A stretch of DNA of 64,000 nt, taken from Azoarcus sp. DD4. Its GTDB lineage: Bacteria; Pseudomonadota; Gammaproteobacteria; Burkholderiales; Rhodocyclaceae. The translations under genes were made by a program, and so were the position numbers. The stretch covers positions 3,844,001 to 3,908,000 of the forward strand of contig NZ_CP022958.1 in NCBI RefSeq assembly GCF_006496635.1. The letters run 5' to 3'. Below are positions 53,427-62,659 of the stretch, in pieces. Within the stretch, counting starts at the first letter, position 1. The number at the start of each line of letters is the position of its first letter. Under the pieces are notes generated by a model, which had not been told where the DNA came from, ran no database searches, and saw nothing but the letters and a program-made list of their open reading frames with translations.

Positions 53427-53978
53427 ATGAACGCCACCCCAACGGCCCGCTACAACCGCACCGCCATTGCCCTGCACTGGCTGATCGCACTGGCGCTCGC
53501 CGCCATCTTCGGCCTCGGCCTCTACATGCACGAACTGCCGCTGTCACCCGCCAAGCTCAAGCTCTATTCCTGGCACAAATGGGCCGGCGTCACCGTATTC
53601 GTGCTGGTGGCGATCCGGCTCGGCTGGCGGCTCGCCCATCCGGCGCCGGCCCTGCCCGCCACCATGCCGGCACCGCTGCGCCTGGCCGCGGGCGCGGCCC
53701 ACGGCCTGCTCTACCTGCTGATGTTCTCGATTCCGCTGAGCGGCTGGCTGATGAGTTCGGCCAAGGGTTTCCAGACGGTGTGGTTCGGCGTGCTGCCGCT
53801 GCCCGACCTGGTCGGCAAGGATGCCGCGCTCGGCGACGCCCTGCAGGGCCTGCACTTCGCCCTCAACATGCTGCTGGCGGCCATCGTCGCCGGCCATGCC
53901 GGCGCTGCGCTCAAGCACCACTTTCTCGACCGCGACGACGTGCTGACCCGCATGCTGCCCGGCGCCGGCAAAGCCTGA
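53427..53978 (+). CDS. Cytochrome b561
   Basis: A 183-residue inner-membrane di-haem cytochrome with four membrane segments. Haem-ligand histidines are in ALHWLIALALA, YSWHKWAGV, LHFALNML and VAGHAGAALKHHF. It likely moves electrons between quinol and a periplasmic partner. It lies 18 bases after the dioxygenase gene and 46 before the first YceI gene; b561 and YceI proteins are often paired. Confidence 0.92.
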   Translation: MNATPTARYNRTAIALHWLIALALAAIFGLGLYMHELPLSPAKLKLYSWHKWAGVTVFVLVAIRLGWRLAHPAPALPATMPAPLRLAAGAAHGLLYLLMFSIPLSGWLMSSAKGFQTVWFGVLPLPDLVGKDAALGDALQGLHFALNMLLAAIVAGHAGAALKHHFLDRDDVLTRMLPGAGKA

Positions 53979-54024
53979 TCCGGCAACACCAGAGCACGAA
54001 ACACAGTCCTTCCCCGGAGTCCCC

Positions 54025-54597
54025 ATGCAGATCCATCGTTCCGCCGCCGCCCTGCTGGCCGCACTCGCCCTGCCGCTGGCGCCCGCCGCCCATGCCATCG
54101 AATATAGCCAAGTGGCCGCCACAGCCAGCCGCATCGACTTCAGCTACAAGCAGATGGGCGTCGGCATGGACGGCCGCTTCGGCAAGTCCGACATCCAGCT
54201 CGCCTTCGATCCGGCCAGGCCGGAAGCCGGCCGCGCCAGCATCGAGATCGATCTCGTCAGCATCAACACCGGCTCTGCCGAAGCCAATGCCGAAGTCGCC
54301 GGCAAGGCCTGGTTCGACACCGCCCGCCATCCCAAGGCGGTGTTCCGCTCGACCAGCGTGAAGGCGCTCGGCGGCAACCGCTTCGAGGCCGCCGGCACGC
54401 TGACGATCAAGGGCCGCAGCCGCGACGTGGTCGCGCCTTTCAGCTTCGCCCAGCAGGGTGCCGACGGCGTCTTCGACGGCAACTTCGTCATCAGGCGCAA
54501 CGACTTCGGCATCGGCGAAGGCGAATGGGCCGACCCCAGCCTCGTCGCCAACGAGATCGTCGTGAAATTCCACGTGCAGGCCGCCGCCCGCAAGTAA
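54025..54597 (+). CDS. YceI-family periplasmic lipid-binding protein, copy 1
   Basis: A 190-residue lipocalin-like YceI protein. Signal peptide AAALLAALALPLAPAAHA; mature part with SRIDFSYKQMGVGMDGRFG, KAWFDTARHPKAVFRS and GTLTIKGRSRDVVAPFSF. The family binds polyisoprenoids such as quinones in a beta-barrel. It follows cytochrome b561 by 46 bases; GGAG precedes the ATG. Confidence 0.92.
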   Translation: MQIHRSAAALLAALALPLAPAAHAIEYSQVAATASRIDFSYKQMGVGMDGRFGKSDIQLAFDPARPEAGRASIEIDLVSINTGSAEANAEVAGKAWFDTARHPKAVFRSTSVKALGGNRFEAAGTLTIKGRSRDVVAPFSFAQQGADGVFDGNFVIRRNDFGIGEGEWADPSLVANEIVVKFHVQAAARK

Positions 54598-54652
54598 TCC
54601 CGCGTAATTCCGTAATCCCCAACCCCGCCCCATCCATCCCAACGGAGTCAAC

Positions 54653-55231
54653 ATGAAAACCAGCCTCAAGACCCTCGCCGGCCTCGCCCTCGCCACCGCC
54701 TTCTCCAGCGCTGCCTTGGGCGCGCCTGAATCCTATGTGATCGATACCACCCACACCTTCCCGCGCTTCTCCTACAGCCACTTCGGCCTGTCCAAGCAGC
54801 TGTCGCGCTTCAACAAGACCACCGGCACCGTGGTGCTGGACAAGGCGGCCAAGACCGGCGCGGTCGACGTCGTCATCGACATGAAGTCGGTCGACACCGG
54901 CTTCAGCGTGTTCGACGGCCACATCCAGGGCGCCGACTTCCTCGACACCGCCGCCCACCCGACCGCAACCTTCAAGTCGTCCAAGGTGCGCTTCGAGGGC
55001 GACAAGCCGGTCGCGGTGGACGGCGAACTCACCATCAAGGGCGTCACCCGCCCGGTGACGCTGCAGGTGACCTCCTTCGTCGCCACCACCCACCCGATGC
55101 TGAACAAGGACGCCATCGGCGCCAACGCCACCGCGGTGATCAAGCGCAGCGAATTCAACGCCGGCAAGTACGCGCCCAATGTCGGCGACGAAGTGACCCT
55201 GGACATCGCGCTCGAGGCGATCAAGGGCTAA
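54653..55231 (+). CDS. YceI-family periplasmic lipid-binding protein, copy 2
   Basis: A 192-residue YceI protein, closer to Escherichia coli YceI than its neighbour. Signal peptide KTLAGLALATAFSSAALG-A; mature ESYVIDTTHTFPRFSYSHFG, DFLDTAAHPTATFKSSKV, GELTIKGVTRPVTLQV. It is 55 bases after copy 1. The two differ markedly, suggesting old duplication or separate partners. Two hairpins follow its stop. Confidence 0.93.
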   Translation: MKTSLKTLAGLALATAFSSAALGAPESYVIDTTHTFPRFSYSHFGLSKQLSRFNKTTGTVVLDKAAKTGAVDVVIDMKSVDTGFSVFDGHIQGADFLDTAAHPTATFKSSKVRFEGDKPVAVDGELTIKGVTRPVTLQVTSFVATTHPMLNKDAIGANATAVIKRSEFNAGKYAPNVGDEVTLDIALEAIKG

Positions 55232-55281
55232 ACCTGCCCGCCCCCTGCCGGTCCTGCGACAGGGCCGGCAGGAAGCCCGCG

Positions 55282-55309
55282 GGCGCGACGGGCAATTCAC
55301 CGTCGCGCC
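55282..55309 (+). terminator. Hairpin after the second YceI gene
   Basis: GGCGCGACGG (55282-55291) pairs perfectly with CCGTCGCGCC (55300-55309) and TT follows; a weaker hairpin (55244-55251 with 55265-55272) precedes it. The T run is short, so the terminator call is moderate. Confidence 0.5.
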
Positions 55310-55381
55310 TTGTCAGGGGCAAAGGCAGTGGGCAAGAATGCCGCGTTGCGCCAAACCCGCGGCGCGTCCTGCATAACAACA

Positions 55382-56677
55382 ATGCCCTTCTTCACTCAGC
55401 ATCCGCTGCGCCAGACGCTCAGCGACGAAGTCCACGCGCGGCCGCAGGTGCCGCTCGACACCCCGGAATTCATCAGCTACCTCGCCTTCCTGCACCACGA
55501 AGGCAGTGCCGAACGCGAAGGCAGCCACATCCGCGCGCTGGCCGAGCAGTTCGGGCTGCCGGCGCCGGCCACCGACAGCGGCCACCTGTCGCTCGATTTC
55601 GGCGATTTCCGGCTGAAGTGGGAACGCCACAACGAATTCTCCAGCTACACCTTCTTCCGTCACATCGAAGCCGGCGACGTTGCCGACGAGCACGCCCTGC
55701 TGGCGGTGCCGGCGGCCTGGCGCAAGGACATCCCCGGCCAGTTGATCGCCGCCACCCACGTCGAACTGCGCGGTGTCGCCGACGTGCCACCCGACACCGT
55801 GATGGTGCAGGTCTCGCCGCGCGGCAAGACGGTGGTGGGGTCGCGCATCGCCGACGGTGCCGGCTGGGTGTTCACCGACTTCCACCTGCACGAGGATTTT
55901 TCGCGCTTCCTCATCGTTGACGACGGTCTCACCCCGCGCCAGGCCGGCCGTACCGTGCAACGCCTGCTGGAGATCGAGACCTACCGCGTGATGGCGCTGC
56001 TCGCCTTCCCGGTGGCCAAGGAGGTCGGCCGCCTGCTGTCGCGCGCCGAGGATGAACTGGCCGACCTGATGGACCGCATGGGCGACGCGCGCAACCCGGA
56101 AGACGACCGCGTCGTGCTCGGCCGGCTGACCCGGCTGGCCGCCGAGGTCGAGCGCTCGGTGGCGCGCACCACCTTCCGCTTCGGCGCCGCGGCGGCCTAC
56201 TACCAGTTGGTGCGCCAGCGCATCGACGAACTGCGCGAGGAACGCCTGCCCGGCTTCCCGACGGTGAGCGAATTCATGGAGCGCCGGCTGACCCCGGCGA
56301 TCAACACCTGCGCCTCGATCGCCCGCCGCCAGGAAGACCTGTCCGGCCGGATCGCGCGCAACTCGCAGCTGCTGCGCACCCGCGTCGACATCGAGCTGGA
56401 ACGCCAGAACCAGGAGCTGCTGGCTCAGATGAACCGGCGCGCCAAGATCCAGCTGCACCTGCAGGAAACGGTGGAAGGCCTGTCGGTGGTGGCGATCACC
56501 TACTACGCGTCGCAGCTGGTCAATTACATGGCCAAGGGCGCCAAGCACCTGATCGAACCGGCCACGCCGGAGATCGTCACCGCGGTATCGATCCCGGTCA
56601 TCGCCGGCCTGGTGGCGCTCGGCCTGCGCCGGATGCGCAAGGCCCTGACTGCCGAAGACCGCGGCGGCGCGCATTGA
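55382..56677 (+). CDS. DUF3422 family membrane protein
   Basis: A 431-residue protein resembling the DUF3422 family, of unknown function. It begins MPFFTQHPLRQTLSDEVHARP, has a soluble, mostly helical body (RQAGRTVQRLLEIETYRVMALLAFP; long helical stretch to about residue 375) and two C-terminal membrane segments (LSVVAITYYASQLVNYM; IVTAVSIPVIAGLVALGL). The open frame starts upstream, but ATG 55382 fits the family. It stands alone before purC. Confidence 0.85.
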   Translation: MPFFTQHPLRQTLSDEVHARPQVPLDTPEFISYLAFLHHEGSAEREGSHIRALAEQFGLPAPATDSGHLSLDFGDFRLKWERHNEFSSYTFFRHIEAGDVADEHALLAVPAAWRKDIPGQLIAATHVELRGVADVPPDTVMVQVSPRGKTVVGSRIADGAGWVFTDFHLHEDFSRFLIVDDGLTPRQAGRTVQRLLEIETYRVMALLAFPVAKEVGRLLSRAEDELADLMDRMGDARNPEDDRVVLGRLTRLAAEVERSVARTTFRFGAAAAYYQLVRQRIDELREERLPGFPTVSEFMERRLTPAINTCASIARRQEDLSGRIARNSQLLRTRVDIELERQNQELLAQMNRRAKIQLHLQETVEGLSVVAITYYASQLVNYMAKGAKHLIEPATPEIVTAVSIPVIAGLVALGLRRMRKALTAEDRGGAH

Positions 56678-56710
56678 TCGCCGCCCTGCCGGGCCGCCCG
56701 CGCGCTGGCC

Positions 56711-56716
56711 TATAAT
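56711..56716 (+). promoter_or_regulatory. -10 box of purC
   Basis: A perfect TATAAT at 56711-56716, 27 bases before the GTG start of purC. The region 17 bases upstream has no good -35 hexamer, so activation or an unusual -35 is likely. Confidence 0.5.
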
Positions 56717-56743
56717 CGCGTTTTGCTCAAAGAGACCCTTTCC

Positions 56744-57679
56744 GTGGCCACCCCGCTTTTCGAATCCTCCATCAAGAGTCTGCCGCTGCTCGGTCGCGGC
56801 AAGGTCCGCGACATCTATGCGGTCGACACCGACAAGCTGCTGATCGTCACCAGCGACCGCCTGTCCGCCTTCGACGTGATCCTGCCCAACCCGATTCCGG
56901 ACAAGGGCCGCGTGCTGACGGCGATGGCCAACTTCTGGTTCGCCAAGCTCGGCCACATCGTCCCCAACCAGCTCACCGGCATCGATCCGGAATCCGTGGT
57001 CGCCGCCGACGAGCGCGAACAGGTACGCGGCCGCGCGCTGGTGGTCAAGCGCCTCAAGCCGCTGCCGATCGAGGCGGTGGTGCGCGGCTACGTGATCGGC
57101 TCGGGCTGGAAGGACTACCAGGACACCGGCGCGATCTGCGGCATCGCCCTGCCCGCCGGCCTCAAGCAGGCGGCCAAGCTGCCGGCGCCGATCTTCACCC
57201 CGGCCTCCAAGGCCGAAGTCGGCGACCACGACGAGAACATCTCCTTCGCCCAGGCCCAGGCGCACTGCGACGCGGTGCTCGCCGAAGCGCTGGCCGGCAC
57301 CGGCAAGACCGGCGCCGGACTGGCCGAAGAAGCCCGCCAGGCGGCGATCGCGCTCTACAGCCAGGCCGCCGACTACGCCGCCGGCCGCGGCATCATCATC
57401 GCCGACACCAAGTTCGAGTTCGGCGTCGATGCGGCCGGCACCCTGCACCTGATCGACGAGGCGCTGACCCCGGATTCGTCCCGCTTCTGGCCGGCCGACA
57501 GCTACCAGGAAGGCATCAGCCCGCCGTCCTACGACAAGCAGTACGTGCGCGACTACCTGGAAACGCTGGACTGGAACAAGAAGGCGCCGGGCCCGAACCT
57601 GCCGGCCGACGTGATCGAACGCACCGCCGCCAAGTACCGCGAAGCCTACGAACGGCTGACCGGGCTGACGCTGGCCTGA
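56744..57679 (+). CDS. purC: SAICAR synthetase (PurC)
   Basis: Phosphoribosylaminoimidazole-succinocarboxamide synthase, 311 residues, the longer form found in many proteobacteria and yeast. Motifs: LLGRGKVRDIYAVD near the start, TSDRLSAFDVILPNPIPDKG, VVRGYVIGSGWKDYQ, SKAEVGDHDENIS, and IADTKFEFG with LIDEALTPDSSRFWP. Start is GTG 56744 (VATPLFES), 27 bases after the TATAAT; TTG 56723 would lie at the predicted transcription start and is less likely. It stands alone. Confidence 0.93.
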   Translation: MATPLFESSIKSLPLLGRGKVRDIYAVDTDKLLIVTSDRLSAFDVILPNPIPDKGRVLTAMANFWFAKLGHIVPNQLTGIDPESVVAADEREQVRGRALVVKRLKPLPIEAVVRGYVIGSGWKDYQDTGAICGIALPAGLKQAAKLPAPIFTPASKAEVGDHDENISFAQAQAHCDAVLAEALAGTGKTGAGLAEEARQAAIALYSQAADYAAGRGIIIADTKFEFGVDAAGTLHLIDEALTPDSSRFWPADSYQEGISPPSYDKQYVRDYLETLDWNKKAPGPNLPADVIERTAAKYREAYERLTGLTLA

Positions 57680-57687
57680 TCCGGCTA

Positions 57688-57716
57688 CGCGCCGCAGCCC
57701 CACGGGTTGCGGCGCG
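57688..57716 (+). other. Strong hairpin after purC
   Basis: CGCGCCGCA (57688-57696) pairs with TGCGGCGCG (57708-57716), with a further CCC/GGG pairing in the loop. No T run follows, so it may stabilise the purC 3' end or be a weak terminator. Confidence 0.4.
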
Positions 57717-57783
57717 GCACAGGCAGCACAAGAACAAGAAATAAAGCGAGCGCCCACGACGGCGCCGCACCGAGGAGAGACGC

Positions 57784-59064
57784 ATGCACCCACCCGCCAG
57801 CGGCCGCGGGCTGGCGATGGCCGTCGTCATCGCCGCCTACATCCTGTCCTTCTTCCACCGCTTCGCGCCGGCCGGCATCGCCCAGGATCTGGCCGCCGCC
57901 TTCCAGACCAGCGCCGCCTCGCTCGGCGTGCTCGCCGCCACCTATTTCTACGTCTACACGGTGATGCAGATTCCGACCGGCATCCTGGTCGACACGCTGG
58001 GGCCGCGCCGCATCCTGACGCTGGGCGGGCTGGTCGCGGCCGGCGGCAGCGCGCTGTTCGGCTTCGCACCTGACCTCGACGCCGCGCTCGTCGGCCGCAC
58101 CCTGGTGGGCCTGGGCGTGTCGGTGGTATTCATCGCCATGCTCAAGCTGATCGCGGTATGGTTCGACGAACGCCGCTTCGCCACCCTGGTGGGCTTGGCG
58201 ATGCTGCTCGGCAACCTCGGGTCGGTCCTGGCCGGCACGCCGCTGGCAGCGGTCGCGGAACTCACCTCCTGGCGCAACATCTACGCCGTGGCGGCGCTGG
58301 TGTCGGCAGCGCTCGGCATCGCCGCGTGGTTCTTCATCCACGAGGGCGCGGCCCGCAATGCCGGCGCGCCGCCCCTGGACCGCCGTGCAATCTGGCGCGG
58401 CCTGGCCGGTGTCGTCGCCAACCGCGCGACCTGGCCGGCGGTGTGGGCCAACTTCGGCATCTGCGGCAGTTTCTTCGCCTTCGCCGGGTTGTGGGCAATG
58501 CCCTATCTGGTGCAGGTGCATGGCCTTGCGCGGGTGCAGGCGGCCAACCATCTTTCGCTGTATTTCGCCGGCTTCGCGGTGGGCTGCCTGGCCATCGGTT
58601 CGCTGTCCGACCGCCTGGGCCGGCGCAAGCCGGTGCTGATCGCCGGTGCCGCGCTGTATTGCGCGCTATGGCTGGTGTGGCTGTCGGCGGTGCGCATGCC
58701 GATAACGCTGTCGTACGCGCTGTTTCTGCTGATGGGCTTGAGCACTGCGAGCTTCTCGCTGACCTGGGCCTGCGCCAAGGAGGTCAATCCGCCTCACCTG
58801 TCGGGGATGAGCACCAGCGTTGCCAACATGGGAGGCTTTCTCGCCGGCGCCCTGCTGCAACCGGCGGTCGGACTGGTCATGGACCTCGGCTGGGACGGCA
58901 GCATCGTGGACGGAGTGCGGCGCTACACCGTCGACGATTTCCGCTACGGCATCGCGCTGCTCGCGTCGTTCAGCGCCCTCGGCCTGGTCGCTAGCCTTTT
59001 CCTGCGCGAAACCGGCTGCCGCAACATCTGGCAGGCGCCGGCCGCGGCGAGGATGCAAGCCTGA
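57784..59064 (+). CDS. MFS permease
   Basis: A 426-residue inner-membrane transporter with twelve membrane segments, of the sugar-phosphate/anion-type MFS group: SFFHRFAPAGIAQDLAAAF in the first loop, YTVMQIPTGILVDTLGPRRI (motif A), and SLSDRLGRRKPVLIAGAAL in the second half. The substrate is unknown. ATG 57784 follows GAGGAGAG. It stands alone between purC and the DUF2189 gene. Confidence 0.85.
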   Translation: MHPPASGRGLAMAVVIAAYILSFFHRFAPAGIAQDLAAAFQTSAASLGVLAATYFYVYTVMQIPTGILVDTLGPRRILTLGGLVAAGGSALFGFAPDLDAALVGRTLVGLGVSVVFIAMLKLIAVWFDERRFATLVGLAMLLGNLGSVLAGTPLAAVAELTSWRNIYAVAALVSAALGIAAWFFIHEGAARNAGAPPLDRRAIWRGLAGVVANRATWPAVWANFGICGSFFAFAGLWAMPYLVQVHGLARVQAANHLSLYFAGFAVGCLAIGSLSDRLGRRKPVLIAGAALYCALWLVWLSAVRMPITLSYALFLLMGLSTASFSLTWACAKEVNPPHLSGMSTSVANMGGFLAGALLQPAVGLVMDLGWDGSIVDGVRRYTVDDFRYGIALLASFSALGLVASLFLRETGCRNIWQAPAAARMQA

Positions 59065-59207
59065 GCGCTGGCGGAACAGGACGGCGCGGCAGACACGCAT
59101 ACGGGTAATTCCCGTTCGCGAACTCGCTCTTGCTGTCCTAATCTAAGAAGTAAAGCCACCGCTCCGCAGAGGGCGGCAGACAGCTTCACCACGCGAAGGA
59201 GGTTGCC

Positions 59208-59981
59208 ATGAACAAGTCCTACCCGACACTGGACCACCACTTTCACCTGCCCCACATCCGCGAAGTCGGCGCATCTCGACCATTCCAGTGGTTGCGCATG
59301 GGTTGGAGCGACATGCGCGACAACCTCGCGGCAAGCCTGAGCTACGGGGTGTTCTTCGCGGTGATCGGCTATCTGATCCTGTCCTATGCGGCCGACATGC
59401 CCTACCTCTTCACCGCGGCGATTTCCGGCTTCTTCCTGGTCGGACCGATTGCGGCCGCCGGCCTGTACGAGATATCGCGCCGGCACGACATGGGCGAAAA
59501 GGCGACCTTCCGTGAATCGCTGATGGGCCTCACCCGCCACAGCGACTCACTGATGTACTTCGGTCTCTTCCTGGCGATCTCGCTGATCGGCTGGGAACGG
59601 ATCTCGGCCATCCTGTTCGCGCTGTTCTACCAGGGCAACGTCCCCGATCTGTCCAACTTCTTCCGGGACGTCTTCCTGTCGGGCGATTACACCCACTTCG
59701 TGGTTGCCTACGTGGTCATCGGCGGCGCCCTTGCCACGGCGGTGTACGCGCTGTCGGCGATCTCGATCCCGATGCTGATGGACCGCGACGCCGACGCGAT
59801 CACCGCCGCGATGACCAGCGCCAAGGCGGTCGGCGTCAACCTGCCGGCAATGGCCCTGTGGGCCGGCCTGATCGTGGTACTGGTCGCGATCGGCTTCGCC
59901 ACCATGATGATAGGCATGGTGGTCCTGCTGCCGCTGCTCGGCCATGCCACCTGGCATGCCTACAAGGATCTGATCGAGTAA
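59208..59981 (+). CDS. DUF2189 family integral membrane protein
   Basis: A 257-residue membrane protein resembling the DUF2189 family: IREVGASRPFQWLRMGWSDMRDN, then about six membrane segments, including YGVFFAVIGYLILSYAADMPYLF, GFFLVGPIAAAGLYEISRRHDMGE and a C-terminal pair ending LLGHATWHAYKDLI. Function unknown. It ends in a good terminator before prlC. Confidence 0.87.
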   Translation: MNKSYPTLDHHFHLPHIREVGASRPFQWLRMGWSDMRDNLAASLSYGVFFAVIGYLILSYAADMPYLFTAAISGFFLVGPIAAAGLYEISRRHDMGEKATFRESLMGLTRHSDSLMYFGLFLAISLIGWERISAILFALFYQGNVPDLSNFFRDVFLSGDYTHFVVAYVVIGGALATAVYALSAISIPMLMDRDADAITAAMTSAKAVGVNLPAMALWAGLIVVLVAIGFATMMIGMVVLLPLLGHATWHAYKDLIE

Positions 59982-60020
59982 GCGGCGCGTCCGCAGCGGA
60001 CGACGATTGCTTTTGCCCGA

Positions 60021-60052
60021 GGGCGCCCATAGCGGCGCCCTTCTTACTTTTT
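60021..60052 (+). terminator. Rho-independent terminator after the DUF2189 gene
   Basis: GGGCGCC (60021-60027) pairs with GGCGCCC (60034-60040) with a six-base loop, followed by TTCTTACTTTTT. Confidence 0.85.
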
Positions 60053-60101
60053 GGGCACAATAAGGCCATCACCCGTCATTCTCCGGCCCGATACCGACAT
60101 C

Positions 60102-62168
60102 ATGAACACCGCCACCAACCCCTTGCTGGACTTCTCCGGCCTGCCCCGTTTCGACACCGTCCGCCCCGAGCACGTCGCCCCTGCGGTGCGCAGCCTGCTC
60201 GATGAATACCGCGCCCTGATCGACCGTCTCACCGCCGACCCCGCGGCGCCCACCTGGGACGGCTTCGTCGCGCCGATGACCGAAACCGGCGAACGCCTGG
60301 GCCGCGCCTGGGGCGTGGTCGGCCACCTGCACAGCGTGATGGACGTGCCCGAGTGGCGCGAGGCCTACAACGCGATGCTGCCGGAAGTCTCGCGCTTCTA
60401 CGCAGAGGTCGGCCAGAACCTCGCCCTCTTCCACAAGTACAAGGCCCTGCGCGACAGCGCCGAGTACGCCACTCTGTCGCCGGCGCGCCGCCGCATCCTC
60501 GACAACGAGGTGCGCGACTTCCGCCTGTCCGGCGCGGAACTGCCGGACGAAGTGAAGCCGCGCTTCCAGGCCATCCAGGAAGAACTATCGCAACTCGGCG
60601 CCAAGTTCTCCGAAAACCTGCTCGATTCCACCAACGCCCACGCCGAGTGGATCGCCGACGAAGCCGATCTCGCCGGCCTGCCGGAAGATTCCCGCGCCGC
60701 CGCACGCGCCGCCGCCGACAAGGAAGGCAAGCCGGGCTGGAAATTCACCCTGCACATGCCCTCCTACCTGCCGGTGCTGCAGTACGCCGACAACCGCGGG
60801 CTGCGCGAACGCATGTACCGCGCCTACGCCACCCGTGCCTCCGAGCAGGGCAAGCCAGAGTGGGACAACGGCCCGCTGATCGGCAAGATCCTGGCGCTGC
60901 GCGAGGAAGAATCGCGCCTGCTCGGCTACAACAACTTCGCCGAAGTCTCGCTGGTGCCCAAGATGGCCGATACCCCGGCCCAGGTGCTCGGCTTCCTGCG
61001 CGAACTCGCCGCCAAGGCCAAGCCCTTCGCCGAGCGCGACCTGGAAGAACTCAAGGCCTTCGCCGCCAAGGAGCTGGGGCTGGCCGAGCTGCAACCCTGG
61101 GATGTCGGCTACGCCTCCGAGAAGCTGCGCCAGGCGCGCTACGACTACTCCGACCAGGAGGTGAAGCAGTACTTCCCCGAACCCAAAGTGCTCGACGGCC
61201 TGTTCGGCGTGGTGCGCCGGCTCTACGGCGTGGACATCCTGCCCGACGAGGCCCCGCGCTGGGACCCGGACGTGCGCTTCTTCCGCATCGAGAAGGAAGG
61301 CGACGTCGTCGGCCACTTCTACCTCGACCTGCACGCGCGCGAGACCAAGCGCGGCGGCGCCTGGATGGATTCCGCGCGCAGCCGCCACGTCACCGTCAGC
61401 GGCACCGAAACGCCGGTCGCCTACCTGGTGTGCAACTTCCCCGGCCCGGTGAACGGCAAACCCGCCACCTTCAGCCACGACGACGTCCTCACCCTGTTCC
61501 ACGAAACCGGCCACGGACTGCACCACCTGCTCACCCGGGTAGACGAACTCGCGGTGTCGGGCATCCACGGCGTCGAATGGGATGCGGTCGAACTACCCAG
61601 CCAGTTCATGGAGAACTTCTGCTGGGAATGGGACGTGCTGCAGGGCATGACCGCGCACGCCGAAACCGGCGAGGCGCTGCCGCGCGCGCTCTACGACAAG
61701 ATGATCGCTGCCAAGAACTTCCAGAGTGGCATGCAGATGGTGCGCCAGCTGGAATTTTCGATGTTCGACCTGCGCCTGCACGGCGAGGTCGAGGCCCAGG
61801 GCCAGCCGGTAAGCATGGAGCGCGTACTCGACCTGCTCGGCGAAGTCCGTCGCGAGGTGGCGGTGCTGATCCCGCCGGCCTGGCACCGCTTCCCCAACAG
61901 CTTCTCGCACATCTTCGCCGGCGGCTACGCGGCGGGCTACTACAGCTACAAGTGGGCGGAAGTGCTGTCGGCCGACGCCTTCGAAGCCTTCGAGGAAGCC
62001 GGCGCCGGCAAGGGCAGCCTGCTCGATCCGGAAACCGGCGCGCGCTTCTGGCGCGAGATCCTCGCCGTCGGCGGCAGCCGCCCGGCGCTCGAATCCTTCA
62101 AGGCCTTCCGTGGCCGCGAGCCGCGGGTCGACGCGCTGCTGCGCCACAACGGCATGGTGAGCGCATGA
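60102..62168 (+). CDS. prlC: Oligopeptidase A (M3 family)
   Basis: A cytoplasmic zinc metallopeptidase of 688 residues that degrades short peptides, including cleaved signal peptides. The zinc motif HETGHGLHHLL (H-E-x-x-H) lies around residue 467, with the further ligand glutamate expected in the ELPSQFMENFCWEW stretch. The N-terminus NPLLDFSGLPRFDTVRPEHVAPAV is typical. ATG 60102. Its stop overlaps the next start (ATGA), so the two are translationally coupled. Confidence 0.95.
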   Translation: MNTATNPLLDFSGLPRFDTVRPEHVAPAVRSLLDEYRALIDRLTADPAAPTWDGFVAPMTETGERLGRAWGVVGHLHSVMDVPEWREAYNAMLPEVSRFYAEVGQNLALFHKYKALRDSAEYATLSPARRRILDNEVRDFRLSGAELPDEVKPRFQAIQEELSQLGAKFSENLLDSTNAHAEWIADEADLAGLPEDSRAAARAAADKEGKPGWKFTLHMPSYLPVLQYADNRGLRERMYRAYATRASEQGKPEWDNGPLIGKILALREEESRLLGYNNFAEVSLVPKMADTPAQVLGFLRELAAKAKPFAERDLEELKAFAAKELGLAELQPWDVGYASEKLRQARYDYSDQEVKQYFPEPKVLDGLFGVVRRLYGVDILPDEAPRWDPDVRFFRIEKEGDVVGHFYLDLHARETKRGGAWMDSARSRHVTVSGTETPVAYLVCNFPGPVNGKPATFSHDDVLTLFHETGHGLHHLLTRVDELAVSGIHGVEWDAVELPSQFMENFCWEWDVLQGMTAHAETGEALPRALYDKMIAAKNFQSGMQMVRQLEFSMFDLRLHGEVEAQGQPVSMERVLDLLGEVRREVAVLIPPAWHRFPNSFSHIFAGGYAAGYYSYKWAEVLSADAFEAFEEAGAGKGSLLDPETGARFWREILAVGGSRPALESFKAFRGREPRVDALLRHNGMVSA

Positions 62169-62647
62169 AGACCGCCGCGCTGCCGGTGCTGCTCGCTGCC
62201 GTCCTGGCGGCAGCGGGCGCGCAGGCGCAGACGACCTACCGCTGGGTGGACGAGCACGGCCGGGTGCAGTATTCGGACCAGCCGCCGCCGCCCGGCGTCA
62301 GGCGGGTGGAAGAGAAGCGCTTTCGCAGCGATCCGGCCGACACCGTCGATTCCTACGCGGTGCGGCAGGCCGCAGCCGCCTTCCCTGTCGTGCTCTACAG
62401 CTCGGCCAATTGCGGCGACGCCTGCGGCCTGGCGCGCGACCTGCTGAACCGCCGCGGCGTGCCCTTCACCGAGATGCCGATCGCCACCGAGGCGGATCTG
62501 GCGGTCTACCGCGAGCGCCTCGGCACGCCCGACGAAGTACCGGCGCTCACCGTCGGCACGCTGCCGCTCAAGGGCTTCCAGGCCGCCGCCTGGAACCGGG
62601 CGCTGGACAACGCCGGCTATCCGTCCACGGCCCAGCCCAAGCGCTGA
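62165..62647 (+). CDS. Exported DUF4124/glutaredoxin-like protein
   Basis: A 160-residue secreted protein. Signal peptide ALPVLLAAVLAAAGAQA-Q; DUF4124 segment TYRWVDEHGRVQYSDQPPPPG (about residues 24-44); then a glutaredoxin-like domain VVLYSSANCGDACGLARDLLNRRGVPFTE with a CGDAC (C-x3-C) site rather than the usual C-x2-C, and EVPALTVGTLPLKGF. It probably acts in periplasmic thiol chemistry. It overlaps prlC by four bases and converges on the GGDEF-EAL gene 12 bases away. Confidence 0.88.
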   Translation: MKTAALPVLLAAVLAAAGAQAQTTYRWVDEHGRVQYSDQPPPPGVRRVEEKRFRSDPADTVDSYAVRQAAAAFPVVLYSSANCGDACGLARDLLNRRGVPFTEMPIATEADLAVYRERLGTPDEVPALTVGTLPLKGFQAAAWNRALDNAGYPSTAQPKR

Positions 62648-62659
62648 GGCAGCTCGCAC

